A program made the translations under genes and the position numbers. The notes under the pieces were generated by a model, which ran no database searches, was not told the origin of the DNA, and saw only the letters and a list, made by a program, of their open reading frames with translations. Below are positions 25,977 through 34,984 of a DNA stretch of 37,608 nucleotides, in pieces. This stretch comes from Planctomycetota bacterium (GTDB lineage Bacteria; Planctomycetota; Planctomycetia; Pirellulales; Pirellulaceae), in NCBI GenBank assembly GCA_014381825.1, contig JACNKX010000041.1, positions 1-37,608 of the forward strand, in the 5' to 3' direction. The number at the start of each line of letters is the position of its first letter. The stretch's first letter is position 1.

Positions 25977-27926
25977 CTATTTGTAAAAGTACTTCCTCAC
26001 CAGATGTTCTGGCGGCGGAGGCGTGAGACAAGTCACTGCGATCGCGATAACGAACGAAGCGACCAAACCGACCATGAACGGATGGAAATCGAACAGTTTG
26101 TAGGCGTCGACCTTGCCGGCCTGGATCGTGCCGATCGTGTAAAGCGTCACATGCGTTGCGAAGCCACCTAACATTCCAGCCACCGCACCTTGGCGATTGA
26201 AGCGCGGCCAGTACAACATCAGGGCGACTGGAGCCAAGAAGCTGGTCGACAAACCGCTGCCGGTAAACACGATGATGTCTTGCAGGAATTGTGGTGGACT
26301 GACGGCCGCAAGCATTGCGATCGTGCCAACCCCGATCGTTGCGACGTAAGTCAACTGTTTGATCGATTTCTCGGAAGCTTCGGGATTAATGTTCCGCTGG
26401 TAAATGTCGCGGACGATGGCCGACGAAATCATCAGCAGGAAACTGTCCATTGTGGACATGACCGCCGCGAACGGTGCCGCAACCAACAACCCTGCCAACC
26501 ACGGCATGTTGATCAGCTCCGTGGTAACCTTTGCCATCTCCGGCATGATGCGATCCGATTCAGTTTCCCAACCCGGAAGCAATACACGCGCACAACAGAA
26601 GATAATCACTAACGGAAAGTAGATGAGCGTGTAGTAAATCGAAACCGTAAAGATGGCGCGTCGGAGTGTTGTCGAGTTATTGAACGCCATTAGGCGGACC
26701 ATGTTACTCGGCTGTCCAGCACCGGAGAACGTCCACATAAAGAAGAACGAAACGGCCAGACTGAACGGCAGGAAACCTGCGTCACTCGTCGCATGAGGCC
26801 CCGGGCCCGTGACGTAAACGCCCGCTCGCCCCGCGCCGCCGACGTACTCCTTAGTTTCGACCACTCGAACAGTGACGTCACTTCCAAGATCGTCCGCCAT
26901 CTGGCTGTCGATCTGCTTCGCGTAAGTTAACTCGATACCGGGAATCGCCTGACTCTGCTCGTCATTACCAGCACGATAACTTGCTGTCTGTTCCCCAGGT
27001 TGGATCTGTGACCGGGCTGCCGTGCGAAAAACGCGCCGTTGGTCGCCTTCCTCCAGCACTAACCAAGAATTGTGCGGAATATTGAGCGATTCACTTAACG
27101 AATCACTGATGCTCAGTTCCAGCTTGACGTTGTTCGGCGGAGTCATCTGCGCCATCTCACGCGTCGCGTTGCCGAGACCACCCACCGCCCAGATGGCTAG
27201 AGGTAGCATCAAGACCACGCCGCCAACCATCACGAAACCTTGCATGACATCGGTCCACACGACCGCGCGGAAGCCACCATACGCGGTGTAAAGAACCACC
27301 GCAGCCGTAAACACAAACAGGCATAGCAAGTAGCCAGGCTTGTCTTCCGATCCGCCAAGGATCGGCACACCGTGCAACATGTCGGCCAAACCGTTACTCG
27401 CCGTCTGAAACAACGGAACGTCTTGCAGCAGCGTTTGGAGAATCACACTGCCGCCTTTGAACTGGGCGATCAGATTGAACGCCATGAAGAAGACGATCAG
27501 CCCCGTAGCGACCGCGCCGAACATGGGACTCTCAAATCGGTCTCGCAAGATATCGGGAATCGTAATCGCTCCGCTCTTGCGACCAACTTGGTTGATCCGT
27601 TTCGCAAGCAGTCCCATCGAGACGATTGGCACGATCATGTAACTGCCAATCCAGAGCGCAACGATCCATCCGTGCGTATAGACCAGCGACGGGAAGCCAA
27701 TGAAGCTGCCTCCCGAAGAACTCGTCGCAGCGAAGGTCAGCGCAAAGGCCCATACGCCAAGTGAACGGCTGCCGAGAAAATACTCGCTCAGAAAGGACTT
27801 CGATTGCAGCAATCGATTCGACAACCAGGCCAGCACCATCACGCCCAGAATATAGATCGAAAACGAAACGATGGCAGCATTCGAACCGCCCTCAGCCAAC
27901 AATGGCACGAACGTAAGACTATTCAT
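25977..27926 (-). CDS. Sodium/solute symporter (SSS family) with large soluble insert
   Basis: A 649-residue inner-membrane symporter, about 150 residues longer than usual for the family. The SSS-type sequence AYGGFRAVVWTDVMQG is at about 216-231, and EYFLGSRSLGVWAF at 48-61. Between about residues 262 and 385 lies a charged, soluble segment with no membrane helix, which accounts for the extra length. The ATG at 27926 follows AGGAGAGGGGGCG closely and overlaps the preceding small gene by eight bases, so it is chosen over the longer frame from 27959. The small partner and the symporter form a two-gene operon, as in PanF-type systems. Substrate unknown. Confidence 0.88.
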   Translation of the reverse strand: MNSLTFVPLLAEGGSNAAIVSFSIYILGVMVLAWLSNRLLQSKSFLSEYFLGSRSLGVWAFALTFAATSSSGGSFIGFPSLVYTHGWIVALWIGSYMIVPIVSMGLLAKRINQVGRKSGAITIPDILRDRFESPMFGAVATGLIVFFMAFNLIAQFKGGSVILQTLLQDVPLFQTASNGLADMLHGVPILGGSEDKPGYLLCLFVFTAAVVLYTAYGGFRAVVWTDVMQGFVMVGGVVLMLPLAIWAVGGLGNATREMAQMTPPNNVKLELSISDSLSESLNIPHNSWLVLEEGDQRRVFRTAARSQIQPGEQTASYRAGNDEQSQAIPGIELTYAKQIDSQMADDLGSDVTVRVVETKEYVGGAGRAGVYVTGPGPHATSDAGFLPFSLAVSFFFMWTFSGAGQPSNMVRLMAFNNSTTLRRAIFTVSIYYTLIYFPLVIIFCCARVLLPGWETESDRIMPEMAKVTTELINMPWLAGLLVAAPFAAVMSTMDSFLLMISSAIVRDIYQRNINPEASEKSIKQLTYVATIGVGTIAMLAAVSPPQFLQDIIVFTGSGLSTSFLAPVALMLYWPRFNRQGAVAGMLGGFATHVTLYTIGTIQAGKVDAYKLFDFHPFMVGLVASFVIAIAVTCLTPPPPEHLVRKYFYK

Positions 27927-28278
27927 GGTTCGCCCCCTCTCCTTCGTGGAGATGAGCAACTTGCTCCGCGAGGTCTTCGCCTTCGTGAGCCTCTCCGAGA
28001 TCGTCGGCCTTCATGTAGAAAAAGCAGAACCACACCGCAACGACGTCGACGACGACCCACGGTAAACCGATCCCCCAGAACGCCCAAGACGGTATGCCCA
28101 TCATCGTCGAAATATCGCTTCGCTGCTCGCCTGGACTCAGGTAGCCATAGTTGTAGCAAACGAATATCGACCAGAAGCAAAAGACAGCAAAGAGCGCGAC
28201 GATCACGTAAGCTTCGCGTAATGAGTTCAAGTACGTTGGGTCGTACTCTGGGGGAGCGGAGGTTTTTGGTTCAGGCAT
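27919..28278 (-). CDS. Small membrane protein, likely symporter partner (YhdT/DUF997-like)
   Basis: A 119-residue protein with two membrane helices (about 24-44 and 68-88) and an acidic, His-rich C-terminus. It starts MPEPKTSAPPEYDPTYLNSL and includes IPSWAFWGIGLPW between the helices, a sequence type seen in the small DUF997-like proteins encoded beside SSS symporters. It overlaps the symporter start by eight bases and probably assists its assembly or function. The family assignment is by resemblance only. Confidence 0.72.
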   Translation of the reverse strand: MPEPKTSAPPEYDPTYLNSLREAYVIVALFAVFCFWSIFVCYNYGYLSPGEQRSDISTMMGIPSWAFWGIGLPWVVVDVVAVWFCFFYMKADDLGEAHEGEDLAEQVAHLHEGEGANHE

Positions 28279-28588
28279 GGAGTTGTGAGGGGAAGGAGGT
28301 GAGGCAGGAATTTGAAGTGACTAGTTTAACGGCAAGCCGAAGGCGACGGTGTTTCGAGCCCCGCAGTCGCCTTCGGCTTGCCGTTAAACGACGACGTGTG
28401 GCATTCTCAATCGTGAGCAATATAAACGCCATGTTTCGGTCAACACAAGCAATGCACGACCGATTTCCGCAGTTTCTGCTGGTCGCCTAGTTGCAACGGG
28501 CCGATGGCGAATCCCGCGTGTGGCGTCGAGTCGTGCGGAAACTCAAAGCTAAAATTGGCTAAGAGACCAAACTTGCTGTGCTTGCCCT
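28279..28588. other. Intergenic region with a long hairpin
   Basis: About 310 bases between the start of the small membrane gene and the end of the DUF11 surface-protein gene. It holds the perfect inverted repeat listed separately. A short plus-strand fragment after 28490 reads as LQRADGESRVWRRVVRKLKAK before a stop and looks like a possible gene remnant, but cannot be assigned. A promoter for the small gene and symporter on the minus strand must be here. Confidence 0.4.
28324..28389. repeat. 24-bp perfect inverted repeat (hairpin)
   Basis: Arms of 24 bases (28324-28347 and 28366-28389) are exact reverse complements, with an 18-base loop. Each arm contains GGCAAGCCGAAGGCG or its complement. 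It can fold as a strong RNA or DNA hairpin. It lies about 200 bases beyond the stop of the DUF11 gene and some 45 bases upstream of the small membrane gene. There is no T-run of the usual terminator kind. I suspect a dispersed palindromic element. Confidence 0.8.
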
Positions 28589-31500
28589 CTACGACGAGGC
28601 CAAGAATCGTCGCTTCGACAACTGGCTTCGCTCGCCAAAGTTGAACGCTTGGGCTGATGCACCATCAGCCAAATCGATCGTTTGGAAAAGGTCTTGCCCA
28701 ACGGCCGCGGTGGCGCCCGTGCCCGCTGTTTCTGTTCCGTCCCGGAAGCCAGCTGGTTGCGTCTCTTGCAAGAGATAGGTGCCCGGGTTTAGATTATCGA
28801 ACAGATAGGAACCATCAGCTGCCGTCTGCATGGTGATATCAACCGCAGCTCCCCGCACATCGGTTCCCGTCAGGCGAAGGGTCGCGTTTTGGATACCCGT
28901 TTCCGTAGGTTCAAACACGCCGTTATCGTTCACATCGTTGTACACGGCCCCCGCGATACTCGCCATCAGAAAGTCGACGGCGGCGGCCACTTGCGCCGTG
29001 TTGTTCGTCGCATCCGTGTCAGCTTCGTTTACTGAGACGGTCGCAGTGTTCGTCACCGTTCCAGCCGTCGCATTCGTCGTGCTGGGAGTTACGATGATGG
29101 TTATCGTGGCGGATGCACCGGACGCTAACGTACCGAGCGATGCGGTAACCGATCCGCCGACTTGAGTCGCCGTACCCTGGCTGGGCGTCGCTGAGTTGAA
29201 CGTGACACCAGCGGGAAGCGTATCGGTTACGGAGACGCCACTCGCTACGTCCGGTCCGTTGTTAGTAACGGTCAGCGTATACGTCAACGTCCCGCCAAGT
29301 GTGACGGTAGTCGGCGAAGCCGTCTTTGTGATGCCAACATCAACCTGAAGCGGTGTTACGACCGCGCTGTCCTGATCGTCTTCTGATGCCAAACTGTTGT
29401 TCGGAGTCGAATCGGAATCGGCTTGATCGGCAGCAGTGACTTGAGCCGTGTTCGTCTTGGCTCCAACGGAATCGACCAAGGCGACGATCTGCAAGGTCGC
29501 GTTGGCGGCATTGGCGATCGCGCCGACCGTCCACACGCCAGTCGTGCTGTTGTACGTTCCTTGACTTGGCGCGTCCGAAACGAATGTCGTGCCAGCCGGC
29601 AACAGGTCGGTCACCGAAACATTCGTCGCTGAATCGGGTCCCGCATTGGATGCTGTGAGTGTAAACGTGATATTGTCACCAACGTTCGGTGTTGTGTCGT
29701 TGACTGTCTTCGTCAGCGCTAGATCGACGACTTGCGGGGTGAGTGAGACGGAAGCGTGGTCGTCTTCTGTGCCGACACTATTGTTAGGTGTCGAGTCGGA
29801 ATCAGCTTGATCGGCTGCACTAACTTGAGCCGTGTTTGTCTTCGCGCCAATTGAGTCGACCGACGCGACCAGTTGCAGCGTCGCGGAGCCGCCGTTCGAG
29901 ATCGTTCCAACCGTCCACACGCCTGTCGCGCTACTGTACGTTCCTTGACTCGGTGTGTCCGAGACGAAAGTCGTGCCCGCCGGCAGCGAGTCGCTCACGT
30001 TTACGTTCGTCGCAGCGTCTGGTCCCGCATTCGACGCGGTAATCGTAAACGTCACGTTGTCACCCACGTTCGGTGTCGCATCGCTGACAGTTTTTGTCAG
30101 AGAAAGATCAGCAATCTGTGGTGTCAGCGAGACACTTTCCTGGTCATCTTCGCTGGCGACGCTGTTGTTCGGTGTGGAATCCACGTCGGCTTGATCGGTA
30201 GCGCTGACCTGCGCCGTGTTCGTCTTCGTGCCAATCGAATCGACCGAAGCTACGAGTTGTAGCGTCGCACTCGCTCCGCTGGCGATCGTGCCGACAGTCC
30301 AAACTCCCGTGCCACTGTCGAACGCCCCTTGGCTGGGTGTATCCGAGACAAAAGTCGTTCCGGTCGGCAGCGCATCCGCGACCGTCACGTTGGTCGCAGA
30401 ATCCGGGCCTGCGTTGCTTGCCGTGATGGTAAAGGTCACATTATCACCAACGTTCGGCGTCGCGTCGCTGACCGTTTTCGTCAACGAAACGTCCGCTGAT
30501 TGTGGCGTCACGTCCGCGCTGTCTTGATCATCTTCGGTCGCCAAGCCGTTGTTCGGTGTTGAATCGGAATCCACTTGATCGGCTGCGGTAACCTGCGCTG
30601 AATTTGTCTTCGTGCCGATGGAGTCTACCGAGGCGACGATCAATAGCGTCGCACTTGCTCCATTCGCAATCGTTCCAACCGTCCACACACCGGTGCCGCT
30701 GTTATAAGTTCCTTGGCTCGGCGTATCAGAAACGAAGGTCGTGCCTGACGGCAACGAATCGCCGACCGTGACATTCGACGCGTCGTTCGGTCCCGCGTTC
30801 GATGCGGTGATCGTAAACGACACATTATCCCCAACGTTTGGCGACGTCGTGCTGACCGTTTTAGTCACGGAAAGATCTGCGACGAGCGGCGTTAGATCGG
30901 CGTTGTCTTGATCGTCTTCCGCAGCGATCCCGTTGTTCGGCGTCGAATCGATATCGGGCTGGTCGACGGCGGTTACTTCTGCCGTATTGCTCTTGGTACC
31001 CGCCGAAACAACCGTCGCTACAACCTGAAGCGTCGCGTTGCTACCACTTGTAAGCGAACCGACGGTCCACACGCCAGTTCCATTATCGTAAGTGCCCTGG
31101 CTGGGAGTATCGGAGACGTACGTCAGGCCCGATGGCAACACATCACCTACCGTGACATTTGTGCCGTTGCCAGGGCCCGCGTTAGCAATCGTGATCGTGA
31201 ACGTGACGTTATCGCCGACATTAGGCGAGGCGTTGTCGACGACCTTCGTGACAGAAAGATCTAGTTCCTCAAAAACGCCCAAGTCCAATGTTTGATTCGT
31301 GTCGGGATCTGTGTCGCCGTCAGTGATCGATTCGGTGTTCGGCACGAGCGTGATCGCGGCGCTCACGATCCCTTGCCCTGCGAGAACGTCGCCGTTGTCG
31401 TCGTTGTTCACGTTATCGTCCGGGTCGGGTGTCGGAGCATTGCCATTGCTACTTTGAAATCCCGCTAGTACGTTTCCAGCGGTGAAATTCGACTCGTCGA

Positions 31501-32785
31501 GCTGGACAATGTAGTCGTCGGGAAACAAGCCCGTGAACTGATAGACACCCCCACCACTCGTCGTCGTGGTCGATACCACCGTGTCCGTTCCGGCGGTAAA
31601 CGCGCCGTTGCTATCGGTGTCTGAATAGAGCGTGACCGCGACGCCATCGACTCCGGATTCGGTTGCCGCTGCGAACACACCGTCATTGTCGATGTCGTTG
31701 AAAACAAGGTTGCCAAGCGTGATCGGCTCAAAGTTCGCAATGTTGGCGGTTTCGACGGTCGGACCGACGGAACCGACGAGAGCGAGTTCGGCATCCAAAG
31801 CGGCGACACCGTTGACTTGTATCTCAATCGCACCGACGCTTGCGAAATTCGCGCCAACTCCCGTATCAACGAAGCTCGTGAACGGCACAAGCAGTTCTGA
31901 AGTTGCCGACCCGGTACCGGTGTTCGGAATCGTTGTGAAGAAGGACGAGAAGTTCGCTGCGTCGGTATAGACGTTGATCGTAAGGTTTACACCGCTCTGG
32001 TCCGCTCCGATCATAAACTGCAAACGATCAGCCACACCGGAATTCGTAAAATCCGTACCGCCTAGCCCAGTCGCATCGACCGTGGTCGCATCGCCATCGG
32101 GACCGTCCCAGACCACGGTATAATCGGCCACGGTGCCCGTGGCCGACGAAATAATCAGTGATGATGTCGCGCTGCTGGCTTGTAACTCGGCATCGAGCAA
32201 ACCGGAAACATGCTCAACCAACAGATCGCGTTCGCCGCCAAGTGCCTCAGTCGCTGCCACGGAACTCGGCGCTGTCGGTGTGCCGCTGTTTGCAGTTGCC
32301 GTGTGATCGGTCGCGCTAAAGTCGTCCACGGTGACGCCAGCCACTCCTTGCACTTCCGTCGCATCGAGTACAACCGTCTGCAGGTTTCCGTTCGTTTTCG
32401 CGATGAGCCCTCCCGGCACAACTTCCTCGACAAAGTAAGTACCGGCCGAAAGGGTATCGAATTGATACGCGCCAACCGCGTCGGTCGTGTCAGTGTTGAT
32501 GAAGGTGTCATCGCCGCTCGCGCCACTGGCGCTCTCGAACATGCCATTTCCGCCATCCAAATACAGGTTCACGACAGCACCGGCGACAAATGTATCATCC
32601 ACCGGTGTGAAACCGTTATCGGTTTGATCGCTGAAGACCGTGCCAGCAATCGCAGCCAAATCGGTCGCGAGTACTCGGCGCGTCTCGAGCGACTCGAAGA
32701 ACATCCGCCGGCGCAATTTTGAACGAGTCTCGCGATGATCGATGTTAGATGCGAGGAGACGTCTTACGCGAGCGAGAAATTTCAT
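28589..32785 (-). CDS. Large surface protein with SdrD-B-like and DUF11 repeats
   Basis: A protein of 1398 residues from the ATG at 32785 (a start nine codons earlier at 32812 is possible). The N-terminus is basic and contains FFESLETRRVLATD, the export region shared by planctomycete surface proteins. SdrD-B-like domains follow (AGTVFSDQTDNG, about 45-130; GNLVFNDIDNDGVF, about 360-440), with a separate beta-rich region between them (about 150-350). Six DUF11-type repeats of 128 residues come next. A C-terminal SdrD-B-like domain (AGAVYNDVNDNGVF) precedes the terminus LSKRRFLASS. No membrane anchor is visible. It should be an extracellular adhesin or matrix protein, with calcium binding likely through the Asp-rich loops. 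Confidence 0.88.
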   Translation of the reverse strand: MKFLARVRRLLASNIDHRETRSKLRRRMFFESLETRRVLATDLAAIAGTVFSDQTDNGFTPVDDTFVAGAVVNLYLDGGNGMFESASGASGDDTFINTDTTDAVGAYQFDTLSAGTYFVEEVVPGGLIAKTNGNLQTVVLDATEVQGVAGVTVDDFSATDHTATANSGTPTAPSSVAATEALGGERDLLVEHVSGLLDAELQASSATSSLIISSATGTVADYTVVWDGPDGDATTVDATGLGGTDFTNSGVADRLQFMIGADQSGVNLTINVYTDAANFSSFFTTIPNTGTGSATSELLVPFTSFVDTGVGANFASVGAIEIQVNGVAALDAELALVGSVGPTVETANIANFEPITLGNLVFNDIDNDGVFAAATESGVDGVAVTLYSDTDSNGAFTAGTDTVVSTTTTSGGGVYQFTGLFPDDYIVQLDESNFTAGNVLAGFQSSNGNAPTPDPDDNVNNDDNGDVLAGQGIVSAAITLVPNTESITDGDTDPDTNQTLDLGVFEELDLSVTKVVDNASPNVGDNVTFTITIANAGPGNGTNVTVGDVLPSGLTYVSDTPSQGTYDNGTGVWTVGSLTSGSNATLQVVATVVSAGTKSNTAEVTAVDQPDIDSTPNNGIAAEDDQDNADLTPLVADLSVTKTVSTTSPNVGDNVSFTITASNAGPNDASNVTVGDSLPSGTTFVSDTPSQGTYNSGTGVWTVGTIANGASATLLIVASVDSIGTKTNSAQVTAADQVDSDSTPNNGLATEDDQDSADVTPQSADVSLTKTVSDATPNVGDNVTFTITASNAGPDSATNVTVADALPTGTTFVSDTPSQGAFDSGTGVWTVGTIASGASATLQLVASVDSIGTKTNTAQVSATDQADVDSTPNNSVASEDDQESVSLTPQIADLSLTKTVSDATPNVGDNVTFTITASNAGPDAATNVNVSDSLPAGTTFVSDTPSQGTYSSATGVWTVGTISNGGSATLQLVASVDSIGAKTNTAQVSAADQADSDSTPNNSVGTEDDHASVSLTPQVVDLALTKTVNDTTPNVGDNITFTLTASNAGPDSATNVSVTDLLPAGTTFVSDAPSQGTYNSTTGVWTVGAIANAANATLQIVALVDSVGAKTNTAQVTAADQADSDSTPNNSLASEDDQDSAVVTPLQVDVGITKTASPTTVTLGGTLTYTLTVTNNGPDVASGVSVTDTLPAGVTFNSATPSQGTATQVGGSVTASLGTLASGASATITIIVTPSTTNATAGTVTNTATVSVNEADTDATNNTAQVAAAVDFLMASIAGAVYNDVNDNGVFEPTETGIQNATLRLTGTDVRGAAVDITMQTAADGSYLFDNLNPGTYLLQETQPAGFRDGTETAGTGATAAVGQDLFQTIDLADGASAQAFNFGERSQLSKRRFLASS
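28970..31264 (-). repeat. Six tandem DUF11 repeats, 384-base period
   Basis: The DLS/TK start of each repeat recurs at exactly 384-base intervals (first Asp codons at 31261 and 30877, and so on). Repeats 1-5 share the core PNVGDN and VSDTPSQGTY plus VDSTPNN/DSDSTPNN with EDDQ endings. The sixth repeat (from about 29344) is diverged, with a TLGGTLTYTLTVTNNGPD core. The near identity of the first five points to recent duplication or gene conversion. Confidence 0.88.
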
Positions 32786-32977
32786 GGCAGGAACCTGGCC
32801 GTGATAAGACACGATGACAATTCGTCAGGTGCGCAACGAAACGAACATCGACGCGATAATGGCGCACTAGCTGAAATATCGGCAAAGATTGACAACGGGA
32901 GCGGTGTAATTGCTACTGCCGCTACGGAATGCCGAATCTACCTCGGCTGAGCAAACTGCCCATTCTGAAAGGTAGAA

Positions 32978-34243
32978 TTACCAGACATACGTCAAGCCGA
33001 AGTTCATCCCTTGAGCCCAAAAGCTGTTCTCCTCGAACGAGAACTCGGGACGGAGTGGGCCTGCGAATGGGACGAGTTCAGGTGGCAGGAGGTTCGGATT
33101 CACCGTCTGATCGATTTGCTCGCCCGCACGAACGACGCGATCCCAATAGACCAAACTATACCCAAAATTCGCCTGCCAAGAGGGCGTGAGTTGGTAACCA
33201 ATGGTGACACCAAGTTCTGGGATCAAGGCGAACCGATCTCGCGAAAACTCGCCGATGTTCGTCCGCTGTGCAAGCAAGCCGCCAGTAAACGTCTGTGGCC
33301 CGGCCCCATCATCGATCGTCGTGCTACCGTTGATACTGACCAGCTCACGTGCGTTTCCGAATCCAATTTTAAAGAGTGCGTCCAAGGTCCAACGACGGTA
33401 GCTCTCGGTTCGACTCAAACCAATCTCGCCGCCATGAAACTCGTTCCGCGTGGCGAAGCTATCAGTGATATCGAACGTACCTGGATCGGAGGCCAATTGG
33501 GACGTCAACTGCTCACGCATCTGTAAGCTATCGTCGAGTCGCAGGAATCGGTAGCCCAACAACAAGTCGAGCCGAGACTCAGTTCGCTCGACCGAATCCA
33601 ACCAGATCGGCTCTCCCGATTGACACAAGTTCCAAAGTAATCGAACACCTGCGGATTGAAGAGATCCCTGCGCATCCGCGTTGAATGTTCCCGAGAGAAC
33701 TGTGGGAAACGCAATTAGCTCCGAGTCCTCGGCATTCGACAAAGCGTTGAAGAATGGACGCGCGAGAATCGGATCGCCTGTCGAAGTCGCCGCAAAATTC
33801 TCGTTAACGTCTCCCAGCGCGAAGTACTCGCCTTCGACTCCGAATCGCCGCAATTCGTCAAGCCATGTTCCAAATCGAATCCGTCCGCCAGAGCGAGTTC
33901 CCGTCAACAGATCGCCGCCAAACAGAGTCGTGGCACCTTGATCGAGTACACCCGCCGCTGCTTGGGCGGTTCCGTTGGGGCTGGTCGTTACAAGCGGCGG
34001 AGTGCGGAGGCCGTCCGTCGTCCAAAGCAAGTAATCGCCACGAGCCCACCAGCGATTGGATTGACCTCCGGCGTAAACGACTTCCTCGACAGGGGGCATC
34101 GGCGCAACGTCTTCCAACTCTTCCTGAAACATGGCGAAGGAGGGGACGGGATCGTCCTCGAGTCCAACGCCGAGCAGCTCAGGCTCCGTTGCAATCGCAG
34201 ACGCCGAAAGAAGCAGGCACGCAATGATGGTGATGCAACGCAA
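32978..34243 (-). CDS. BBP7 family outer-membrane beta-barrel-like protein
   Basis: A 421-residue protein of the planctomycete BBP7 family. A TTG at 34243 with AGGGGA six bases upstream gives a classic signal peptide (MRCITIIACLLLSASAIA, then TEP). The longer ATG start at 34363 would hide this signal internally. WWARGDYLLWTT (about 65-76), the barrel motifs LLLGYRFLRLDDSLQM, EFHGGEIGL, GLLAQRTNIGEFSRDRFALI, PELGVTIGY and a terminal aromatic YVW are characteristic. Terminal aromatic residues fit a beta-barrel insertion signal. It is probably an outer-membrane protein; its function is unknown. It lies about 190 bases downstream of the STAS gene's flank and upstream of the DUF11 gene on the same strand. 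Confidence 0.85.
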   Translation of the reverse strand: MRCITIIACLLLSASAIATEPELLGVGLEDDPVPSFAMFQEELEDVAPMPPVEEVVYAGGQSNRWWARGDYLLWTTDGLRTPPLVTTSPNGTAQAAAGVLDQGATTLFGGDLLTGTRSGGRIRFGTWLDELRRFGVEGEYFALGDVNENFAATSTGDPILARPFFNALSNAEDSELIAFPTVLSGTFNADAQGSLQSAGVRLLWNLCQSGEPIWLDSVERTESRLDLLLGYRFLRLDDSLQMREQLTSQLASDPGTFDITDSFATRNEFHGGEIGLSRTESYRRWTLDALFKIGFGNARELVSINGSTTIDDGAGPQTFTGGLLAQRTNIGEFSRDRFALIPELGVTIGYQLTPSWQANFGYSLVYWDRVVRAGEQIDQTVNPNLLPPELVPFAGPLRPEFSFEENSFWAQGMNFGLTYVW

Positions 34244-34458
34244 CTTTCTTCCCCTGGAAGGAAAACGATTGGTCAAATCGAGATGATTGACGGACCTGTT
34301 GCGTGGTACGCAGCAAGAGTCCGCGAATAGTTTGATCGGCCATACAACCCGGATAATCGACATAATCCGAAAAATCGAATTACTTTGCCTGAATTACCAG
34401 AGGTTTTGCGTGATCGATTCGCTCGGGCCGTTTTAGAACGGCTGCTAGCGGACCTTCG
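34244..34458. other. Intergenic region between STAS gene and BBP7 gene
   Basis: About 215 bases with no gene apparent. It must carry the BBP7 promoter on the minus strand; none was assigned. Confidence 0.3.
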
Positions 34459-34956
34459 CTAGGCATCTTCGGTCTCGTCCGACGAGAGCATCGAGATCGC
34501 TTCGTCCAACGATGCCGCGCTCTCGAACGCAACGTTTCCGTTGCTCTTCGAGCGTACAAGAAGCCGCTTGGCGGTGAACACTTTGTGGATGAACTCGGTC
34601 ATATTACAAAGAACGACGCGACCTTCGACATCTTTCATTGCCTGACGAACGCCGATGAACGCGACACATGCCAAGCTGGTCATGAAGGTCATATTTCGCA
34701 GATCGAGAATGATCCGCTTCGAATCGCGACTCTTCACGGCGTGGACTAGCTCGTACCGCATCTCCTCCGAGATCGTGAAGTCCTTGACTTGCTCGACCTC
34801 GACGGTGAGTACAAGAATTCCGTCCGTCGTTCTCGCTTCAATATGTCGATAAGGCCCGGACACGTCAGTTCTCTTCTCATTCCGTTCGATTAGTGGTGCT
34901 TTGCTTGCCAAAAACGACCCGCCTCTTGGCCGCGACGAAGCAAAACGATTGCTCAT
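34459..34956 (-). CDS. STAS domain protein (anti-sigma factor antagonist-like)
   Basis: A 165-residue protein. After an unstructured N-terminus of about 35 residues comes a STAS domain (about 38-150). The central motif ILDLRNMTFMTSLACVAFIG has a Ser at 94 in the position that is phosphorylated in SpoIIAA-like proteins. Such proteins bind anti-sigma factors or sensors in partner-switching. No kinase or sigma factor is encoded beside it. It lies 28 bases downstream of the ceramidase-like gene, with a hairpin between the two. Confidence 0.8.
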   Translation of the reverse strand: MSNRFASSRPRGGSFLASKAPLIERNEKRTDVSGPYRHIEARTTDGILVLTVEVEQVKDFTISEEMRYELVHAVKSRDSKRIILDLRNMTFMTSLACVAFIGVRQAMKDVEGRVVLCNMTEFIHKVFTAKRLLVRSKSNGNVAFESAASLDEAISMLSSDETEDA

Positions 34957-34960
34957 GTTA

Positions 34961-34980
34961 GCACAGTTTAGGGGCTGTGC
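34961..34980 (-). terminator. Hairpin between ceramidase-like gene and STAS gene
   Basis: GCACAG, eight bases, CTGTGC forms a perfect six-pair stem immediately before the STAS start codon (five to 24 bases upstream) and after the ceramidase stop. It lacks a T-run. It could pause or partly terminate readthrough, or occlude the STAS ribosome-binding site, rather than be a full terminator. Confidence 0.35.
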
Positions 34981-34984
34981 GAGC

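Noticed and set aside
27804-28490. 228-codon plus-strand frame spanning symporter start and the hairpin
   Set aside because: Very Arg/Ser-rich, antisense to two membrane-protein genes, and passes through a palindrome.
28970-31264. Long tandem repeat as a possible mobile or CRISPR-like array
   Set aside because: The 384-base period is one DUF11 domain and stays in frame.
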